In this document: positions 39,359 to 43,769 of the stretch, piece by piece
Position numbering within the stretch: position 1 is the first letter of the stretch
Layout: every line of letters begins with the position of its first letter
From: Candidatus Aminicenantota bacterium
GTDB taxonomy: Bacteria > Acidobacteriota > Aminicenantia > Aminicenantales > UBA4085
Assembly: GCA_030691735.1 (NCBI GenBank)
Contig: JAUYDS010000199.1
Span: 1 to 43,769, forward strand
DNA: 43,769 nt
Direction: 5' to 3'
The notes under the pieces: model-generated
The model's database searches: none
The model's input: only the letters and a program-made list of their open reading frames with translations
Told to the model about the DNA's origin: nothing
Position numbers and translations under genes: made by a program

Positions 39359-40414
39359 ATGGACGGTCTGATCCTCGTTCGCAAACCCGTTCCTGCGACC
39401 TCCCATGATGTCGTCGCGGCGCTCCGAAAGATCCTGATCCAGAAAAGGATCGGCCATTTCGGGACGCTCGACCCGCTGGCCTCCGGCCTTCTCCTCGCCG
39501 CCGTCGGAAAAGCCACACGCCTTTTCCCCTTCTACAGCAAAATGGACAAGATCTACGAAGGCCGCATCCGCCTGGGCTTTTCAACCGATACCTTCGATGC
39601 CGCCGGCCTTCCCACCTCCGCGGAATGCGGTCTTTTTCCCGCCCGCGCCGCGATCGAGGCCGCCCTTCGGGATTTCGATGGTGAGATCACCCAGATCCCA
39701 CCGCCCTATTCGGCGAAAAAGGTCGGGGGAAAACCCCTTTATGCTTACGCCCGCCGAAAAACGCCCGTCGACGGCCGTCCGTTCCAAGTGCGGATCCACT
39801 CGTTCGAACTCCTGGGGGTTGTCGCTCCTCATATCGATTTCGCGGTGAGATGCGGCTCGGGAACCTATATCCGAGCCCTCGCCCATGACCTCGGCCAAAA
39901 GCTGGGCTGCGGAGCCCACCTTGCGGAGTTGGTCCGGACCGGGATCGGCGAATTCAGCTTGAATGACGGTCTGACCTTGGACGAGATCCGGGTTTTTCAA
40001 GAGATCGGCGCGACCGAGAGATTCCTTTTGCCCATGGAATCGCTTCTGCCCTCTTTGGCCAAGATCCAAATCAGCGAAGAAGGCGTTCAGAGGATCCGGA
40101 ACGGCCGTTCGATCTCGGCCGAACAGGTCAAGGGACGAGCCTTCGCGGCGGAAGTAGACCCCCGGGCAAAGCCCGGGGCACTCACCCGCGATGTAAATAC
40201 GCGGCTGAGTACGGCGGAAACGGATCCCCAGACAAAGCCTGGGGCCCCTGCCGCCGCCCCGGCCGCCGTCGCGGAATCCGAGGGAAACGGGCCTCCGGTC
40301 GTTCAGGCCGACCCGGAGATCGTCGTCCGGCTATTCGGCCCGGACGGCCGGCTGATCGCCCTGGCCCGCCGTGCCGCTCCTCCCGGCCTTTTCGCGCCTT
40401 TCTTCGTCCTCTAA
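39359..40414 (+). CDS. truB: tRNA pseudouridine(55) synthase TruB, with low-complexity insertion
   Basis: A 351-residue enzyme making pseudouridine 55 in the T loop of tRNAs. GLILVRKPVPATSHDVVAALRK starts the protein and the catalytic Asp is in GTLDPLASGLL (Asp 38). YEGRIRLG, PPYSAKKVGGKPLYAYARR and GTYIRALAHDLGQKLGCGAHL follow. In the C-terminal PUA-like region, after ISAEQVKGRAF, the sequence is interrupted by AEVDPRAKPGALTRD...ETDPQTKPGAPAAAPAA (about residues 260-320) before EIVVRLFGPDGRLIALARR resumes. The inserted stretch contains two related palindromic DNA units 66 bp apart, in frame (see the repeat entry). The catalytic domain is intact, so activity should remain. Starts three bases after nrnA. 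Confidence 0.93.
   Translation: MDGLILVRKPVPATSHDVVAALRKILIQKRIGHFGTLDPLASGLLLAAVGKATRLFPFYSKMDKIYEGRIRLGFSTDTFDAAGLPTSAECGLFPARAAIEAALRDFDGEITQIPPPYSAKKVGGKPLYAYARRKTPVDGRPFQVRIHSFELLGVVAPHIDFAVRCGSGTYIRALAHDLGQKLGCGAHLAELVRTGIGEFSLNDGLTLDEIRVFQEIGATERFLLPMESLLPSLAKIQISEEGVQRIRNGRSISAEQVKGRAFAAEVDPRAKPGALTRDVNTRLSTAETDPQTKPGAPAAAPAAVAESEGNGPPVVQADPEIVVRLFGPDGRLIALARRAAPPGLFAPFFVL
40156..40250. repeat. Pair of palindromic units inserted in truB
   Basis: Unit 1 CCCCGGGC-AAA-GCCCGGGG (40160-40178) is a perfect 8-bp stem. Unit 2 CCCCAGAC-AAA-GCCTGGGG (40226-40244) has one mismatch. The starts of the stems are 66 bases apart, so both units are read in the same frame and give DPRAKPGA and DPQTKPGA. 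The flanks are also alike (GA-C/T-CCCC, GGGGC), so they look like two copies of one mobile palindrome carried in coding DNA, comparable in principle to Rickettsia palindromic elements. Confidence 0.75.
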
Positions 40415-40462
40415 CAAGAGATCCTTGAATTTTCGGCCGACCTAGTGTATTTTATAGCCGAC
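40415..40462 (+). other. Short gap before the DUF507 genes
   Basis: Forty-eight bases. TTGAAT and TATTTT with a 17-bp spacing lie here, but both hexamers are poor, so I do not call a promoter with confidence. No terminator hairpin is visible after truB. Confidence 0.4.
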
Positions 40463-40741
40463 ATGAGGCTGAACAAGAATCAAATCGAACACCTGGGATT
40501 CCTCATCCTCCGCAATCTGCGGAAGGACGGGAAAATCCTGGTCGAGGAGAAAACATCGCTCCTCAATGAGACGATCGCTCTGATCACGGAGGAGTTCCAA
40601 AAAGAGGATCAACTCGATCAGGAGGTCCGGGAGCTCCTCGGCAAGCACATGGAAAAGATCCGGCGGGAGAATCTCGAATACCAGACGATGTTCCGGATGA
40701 TCAAGACCAAGCTGGCCAAAGAAAGGAACATCGTCCTGTGA
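40463..40741 (+). CDS. DUF507 family protein, copy A
   Basis: A 92-residue protein with start ATG 40463 (MRLNKNQIEHLGFLILRNL), the usual opening of DUF507 proteins. An earlier GTG at 40445 would add six unrelated residues. The rest is charged and helical (LDQEVRELLGKHMEKIRRENLEYQTMFRMIKTKLAKERNIVL). Function is unknown. It overlaps copy B by four bases (GTGA), so both are likely made together and may form a heterodimer. Confidence 0.85.
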   Translation: MRLNKNQIEHLGFLILRNLRKDGKILVEEKTSLLNETIALITEEFQKEDQLDQEVRELLGKHMEKIRRENLEYQTMFRMIKTKLAKERNIVL

Positions 40742-41028
40742 GCAACCGTCTGTCGCGCGAAAAAATCAATTACCTCTCCAAACGGATCCTCGAGGCGCTG
40801 ACGAAGAACGACCGTGTCGAGTTCCTGGACGATCCTAACGAGATCCGACTGTGCATCGTCCGCTCCATCGAAGAGGAAATGAAACTCTACGACACCCTGG
40901 ACAAGCGGGCCATCGACAAGATCCAATCGCAGAAGAAATCGATCGAAGAAGGCAGCCGGGAGTGGGAGATCCTGTACCGGAAGTATTATAATGACGAACT
41001 CGCCAAGCTCGGCAAGCTCTCCGAATAG
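40738..41028 (+). CDS. DUF507 family protein, copy B
   Basis: A 96-residue relative of the preceding protein with a GTG start overlapping its stop. The similar opening (LSREKINYLSKRILEAL against MRLNKNQIEHLGFLILRNL) shows that the pair arose by tandem duplication. Middle and end parts are helical and charged, without catalytic motifs. The thioesterase start lies inside this gene, 38 bases before its end. Unknown function. Confidence 0.85.
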   Translation: MSNRLSREKINYLSKRILEALTKNDRVEFLDDPNEIRLCIVRSIEEEMKLYDTLDKRAIDKIQSQKKSIEEGSREWEILYRKYYNDELAKLGKLSE

Positions 41029-41461
41029 AGAGTTCCTTCGTCCGCCCGCTCCGCCCGCCGTTCCCCTCGATCTGCGGGTTCGTTATTCCGAGACGGACCA
41101 GATGGGCGTCGCCCATCATAAAGCCTACTTGGACTGGTTCGAGCTCGGCCGGACCGAATTCTGCCGACACCAAGGCCTGACCTACAAGGCCATCGAGGAG
41201 CGAGGCCATTATCTCGTCGTCGTCGAAGCCTTCTGCCGCTACAAGCGGCCCCTCCGCTACGACGATCCGTTCATCGTGCTGACCTCGCTCCGGGAGATCA
41301 CGCCCAAAAAAGCGGCTTTTAGCTACGAACTGAGAATCCCGGACCGCGCCGCCTTGATCGCCGAGGGTTACACCGTGCACATCGCCGTGAATCGCAGCGG
41401 TGCCGTCGCCGTGCTTCCGGACGATATTCTGAAAAAGATCTCCGCGCCCCTCGGCGCTTAG
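40991..41461 (+). CDS. Acyl-CoA thioesterase, YbgC/4HBT family
   Basis: A 156-residue hot-dog fold hydrolase. VRYSETDQMGVAHHKAYLDWFELGRTEFCRHQGLTY is the family's active-site block with catalytic Asp in ETDQMG and the following His pair. RYKRPLRYDDPFIVLTSLREITPKKAAFSYEL continues the fold. Substrates of such enzymes range from 4-hydroxybenzoyl-CoA to short and medium acyl-CoAs, so the actual one is unknown. It starts 38 bases inside the upstream DUF507 gene; the first 20 residues are proline-rich and not conserved, so a later start could be used. It converges with rfbD and overlaps its stop by four bases. Confidence 0.9.
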   Translation: MTNSPSSASSPNREFLRPPAPPAVPLDLRVRYSETDQMGVAHHKAYLDWFELGRTEFCRHQGLTYKAIEERGHYLVVVEAFCRYKRPLRYDDPFIVLTSLREITPKKAAFSYELRIPDRAALIAEGYTVHIAVNRSGAVAVLPDDILKKISAPLGA

Positions 41462-42315
41462 ATCAGTCCCCTTTTCCTCAGATAATCCCTCAAAGCCTCC
41501 CGCCATTCGGAAAAATTCGCGAGGCCGAGGGCTTTGGCCTGCTTGTTCTCCAGCACCGAGAATGCCGGCCTCCTGGCCTTGGCCCCGAAGGAGGCCGAAT
41601 CGACGGCCGTGATCTTCCCGGGCCGGCCGAGAAGCTCGAAGATCGCCGAGGCGAATTCGAACCACGTGCACCGGCCTTCGTTGGTCATATGGTAAAGGCC
41701 GTAGCGGTCGGTCCGGATCAACTCGGCCAGCCGCGCTGCCAGCTCCTCGCACGAGGTCGGCGTCACCCACTGGTCGTTCACGACCCGCAGCGGCCGGCCC
41801 GCCTCGGCGTAAAAGAGCATCGTCTCCACGAAATTCCGGCCTTTTCCCAAACACCCGGCGAGCCCGAAGAGGCCGCAGGTCCGGACCAGGAAATATTTTT
41901 CGCAGACCGCCCGGACGAAATATTCGCCGGCGAGCTTCGAAGCCCCGTAAGCGCTCAGCGGCTGGGGCGGGTCCTCTTCGACATAAGGTCTCGAGCTCCG
42001 GCCGTCAAAAACATAGTCCGTGCTGAAATGAACGAGGGTCGCCTCCAGGTCCCGGCAGATCCGGGCCAGCTCGCGGACGGCGAAGGCATTGACCCGGAAG
42101 GCCTCTTCGACGAGGTCCTCGCAGTCATCGACGCGATGGAAGGCGGCGGTGTTGATGACGACGTCGGGTCGAAGCCCGCTCAGGACGGAGCGGGTCTCCG
42201 CCGGCCGGGTGATGTCGAAATCCGGATAATAAAGAGGGGTGAGGCGCTCGTCCCGCAATGTCCGGAGAAGGTCCGAACCGAGCTGCCCGTCGGCGCCGAT
42301 CAGAGCGATCTTCAT
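41458..42315 (-). CDS. rfbD: dTDP-4-dehydrorhamnose reductase
   Basis: A 285-residue extended SDR reducing dTDP-4-dehydro-L-rhamnose to dTDP-L-rhamnose for surface polysaccharide. LIGADGQLGSDLLRTL binds NADPH. STDYVFDG and YGASKLAGE carry the Ser/Thr and Tyr-Lys of the active site; RTCGLFG, NQWVTPTS and YHMTNEGRCTWFEFA support RmlD. MKIALIG (42315) is the conserved N-terminus. An ATG nine bases further upstream is an alternative. A TACAAT box just upstream would place transcription almost on the ATG (see findings). No other rhamnose genes are adjacent. Confidence 0.9.
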   Translation of the reverse strand: MKIALIGADGQLGSDLLRTLRDERLTPLYYPDFDITRPAETRSVLSGLRPDVVINTAAFHRVDDCEDLVEEAFRVNAFAVRELARICRDLEATLVHFSTDYVFDGRSSRPYVEEDPPQPLSAYGASKLAGEYFVRAVCEKYFLVRTCGLFGLAGCLGKGRNFVETMLFYAEAGRPLRVVNDQWVTPTSCEELAARLAELIRTDRYGLYHMTNEGRCTWFEFASAIFELLGRPGKITAVDSASFGAKARRPAFSVLENKQAKALGLANFSEWREALRDYLRKRGLI

Positions 42316-42368
42316 GGCGAACATTGTATGCGTTTCGGCATCTTAAGGAAACTCAACCCCTGAACCGC

Positions 42369-42406
42369 CAAAAAAAAACGGGCCGGGGAGATGGTCCCCG
42401 GCCCGT
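42369..42406 (-). terminator. Rho-independent terminator of the right-edge gene
   Basis: On the minus strand ACGGGCCGGGG (plus 42396-42406) pairs with CCCCGGCCCGT (plus 42378-42388) around a seven-base loop, followed by nine T's (A-run at plus 42370-42378). The 11-bp GC-rich stem plus T-tract is a textbook terminator for transcripts from the gene ending at 42426, some 20 bases before. Confidence 0.9.
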
Positions 42407-42425
42407 CTTGTGACGGACGATGAAC

Positions 42426-43769
42426 TTAGAAAATATAACGGAACCCGAGCAGGAGCTTATGGTGATCTTCGAAACTGCGGTCCTTGGTGATGACCGGCAC
42501 GCGGATTTCAGCGAAGATCGATCCGGCATTGCTGTAATTATTGAAAATGTTCACACCGAAAGCTCCGATCAAGTCGATTCCGTTCTTGCGGACATTCTGT
42601 TCCTTACCGGTGTATCCCAGCCCGGCATCCAGATAGACCGCGGGTCCGAGATGGAGATTCATGAGGAGATCGCCCATGAAGAAGGCTTTCCAAGGATCAC
42701 CCTGGGTCGGAAAGGCTCCGCCAAACCTGAGGATGAGATCCAGGAGGTCCGGGGACAGGCTCCACAGCATGCCCAGACGGCCAAAAATGTAACCGGTGTA
42801 GGTGCCGCGCGCCAACAGACCGCCGACTTCGGCCAGGAAGAAGAACCTTTTCTGGGTCACGTCGAGCGTGAGGCGACAGGGATCGGTCGAGGCCGATGGA
42901 GCACCCATATCATCGAACACGACGACGTTAACACCATACGTGCCGGCTTTCGTAAAAACCTTTTCCCAAGTGAAAGGCTTTTCGGTATCCATGAAGCTGT
43001 CGATCACCTTGCCGGTCTCATCCGTGATCTCAAAGCTGGCCTTGACGATCTGGCCGTCCGCGTCCGTGGATCCATTGGCGTCGAAAACGATCGGCTTACC
43101 GACATAATCAGGGCAGGGGAGGCAGGACGTCGAGAGCTTACAGATCGGGGGAAAGTTGATGGCGATCTTGGCTTGGCAGGGATTCTCGGAGACCTTACCC
43201 TCCGCGTTCACGGCCTTGGCCCGGAAGACATACTCCCCGGGCTTGTCGAATTTCGTCTGCCATCTCGGCGAGGCGGGGGTAAAGGCGTGCGACGCCACTT
43301 TCGTTCCCTGGGCCGTTAAGATCTCGACGTCCATGGCCGTGGCGTTCTGGGTGCCGCTCATATCGACCGTGATCAGGTCGTTGACGTTAGCCTTGACCGG
43401 GGTGACGAGGAGATTGCAGATGGGAGGAGGCGGAGGCTGGATCCGGGCCTCTGTGATTCGATAAAGAGCGATATTCCCGCAGGGCTTGGGAATGATGAAT
43501 TCATAGTCCTTGTTGTCCTTGTGCGCCGTCAAGGAGAAGACCGGCAGCGGCTGTTTGCCCGCCCATTCGACATCCTCCAAAACCTTGACTTTTCCCTGGG
43601 TACGGAACAACATCCAATAGAACTTGTCGCCGACCGGGATGCTCTTCTCGGTGAACGCGCCCGCGTTCAACTGGTCGAGGAAAGGGAGATAGAGATCGCT
43701 CATCCCGACCTTGTCAAATCCGTATTTGATGTCGCCGGCGTATTTCTCGGCGATGGTCTTCATGACCTG
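42426..43769 (-). CDS. Outer-membrane protein with PKD-like domains and C-terminal barrel (partial)
   Basis: The reading frame is open to the right edge (Q-V precede the first visible Met), so the N-terminus is missing and at least 447 residues are seen. The visible part has a beta-rich start (about 1-110), then two PKD/Ig-like modules: CNLLVTPVKANVNDLITVDMSGTQNA...PGEYVFRAKAVNAEGKVSENPC and CKLSTSCLPCPDYVGKPIVFDANGSTDADGQ...AGTYGVNVVVFDD. Last comes a beta-barrel-like part (FFFLAEVGGLLARGTYTGYIFGRLGM... to the final HHKLLLGFRYIF) ending in Phe, as in outer-membrane proteins. PKD plus barrel suggests a surface or cell-wall-binding role. I do not recognise a named family. The gene is followed by a strong terminator, so it is the end of its operon. 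Confidence 0.78.
   Translation of the reverse strand, partial: QVMKTIAEKYAGDIKYGFDKVGMSDLYLPFLDQLNAGAFTEKSIPVGDKFYWMLFRTQGKVKVLEDVEWAGKQPLPVFSLTAHKDNKDYEFIIPKPCGNIALYRITEARIQPPPPPICNLLVTPVKANVNDLITVDMSGTQNATAMDVEILTAQGTKVASHAFTPASPRWQTKFDKPGEYVFRAKAVNAEGKVSENPCQAKIAINFPPICKLSTSCLPCPDYVGKPIVFDANGSTDADGQIVKASFEITDETGKVIDSFMDTEKPFTWEKVFTKAGTYGVNVVVFDDMGAPSASTDPCRLTLDVTQKRFFFLAEVGGLLARGTYTGYIFGRLGMLWSLSPDLLDLILRFGGAFPTQGDPWKAFFMGDLLMNLHLGPAVYLDAGLGYTGKEQNVRKNGIDLIGAFGVNIFNNYSNAGSIFAEIRVPVITKDRSFEDHHKLLLGFRYIF

Noticed and set aside
38777-39457. Minus-strand frame opposite nrnA and truB
   Set aside because: Shadow of two well-supported plus-strand genes without any recognisable motif.

Overview
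This 43.8 kb window looks like chromosomal DNA of an anaerobic, diderm (outer-membrane) bacterium of moderately high G+C. The outer membrane is indicated by a BamD-like lipoprotein, two probable outer-membrane barrels and several lipobox proteins. The gene content fits the Acidobacteriota/Candidatus Aminicenantes neighbourhood: GTP-type PEPCK, an HspR-type heat-shock locus, a membrane ETF:quinone oxidoreductase-like iron-sulfur protein and paired DUF507 genes. That placement is inference from gene content, because no marker comparison could be run. Most promoters that can be read are ordinary sigma-70 types (TTGACA-like, 17-18 bp, TATAAT-like).

Layout. Positions 1-1388 are AT-rich and foreign-looking: the C-terminal fragment of an Eco57I-type restriction-modification enzyme, a HicB antitoxin and a damaged HicA toxin whose frame runs into the 3' end of a tRNA-Asn gene (1389-1464, minus). 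This looks like the end of an element integrated at the tRNA. Next come a GTP-dependent PEP carboxykinase (plus) and a convergent minus-strand stress operon dnaK-dnaJ-hspR-sigma70-dnaC-like (8490 down to 3366). Its control region carries two promoters and a perfect 18-bp tandem repeat. Positions 8653-11701 hold an envelope cluster of a coiled-coil lipoprotein, two L,D-transpeptidases and a third exported protein that keeps only an L,D-transpeptidase-like N-terminal strand pattern. A malic enzyme follows, then a complex I operon nuoA-B-C-D-E-F-G-H-I that stops at nuoI with no nuoJKLMN. Dihydrolipoamide dehydrogenase, the EMR/EtfD-like membrane Fe-S oxidoreductase and threonine aldolase follow. 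The four gaps around these genes each carry a copy of a palindromic repeat.

From 25.9 kb the plus strand is nearly continuous. It runs PASTA protein, rpe, a sugar-nucleotide epimerase, bamD, an outer-membrane barrel, a subtilisin-like protease, recN, a C_GCAxxG_C_C protein and miaB. After a strong promoter comes the translation/RNA operon nusA-infB-DUF503-rbfA-nrnA-truB, then two DUF507 genes and a thioesterase. The end of the window has rfbD (minus) and, behind a clear rho-independent terminator, the 3' part of a PKD/barrel outer-membrane protein running off the right edge.

How the parts fit. PEPCK, malic enzyme, complex I, Lpd and the ETF:quinone-type oxidoreductase point to reversible C3/C4 metabolism coupled to quinone reduction. 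The most unusual observations are the palindromic intergenic repeat family, an in-frame pair of palindromic units inside truB, the tRNA-Asn/HicA junction, the sigma factor plus helicase-loader homolog in the heat-shock operon with an unusual operator-like repeat, and the truncated nuo operon. No CRISPR array, rRNA, complete insertion sequence or clearly new defence system was seen.
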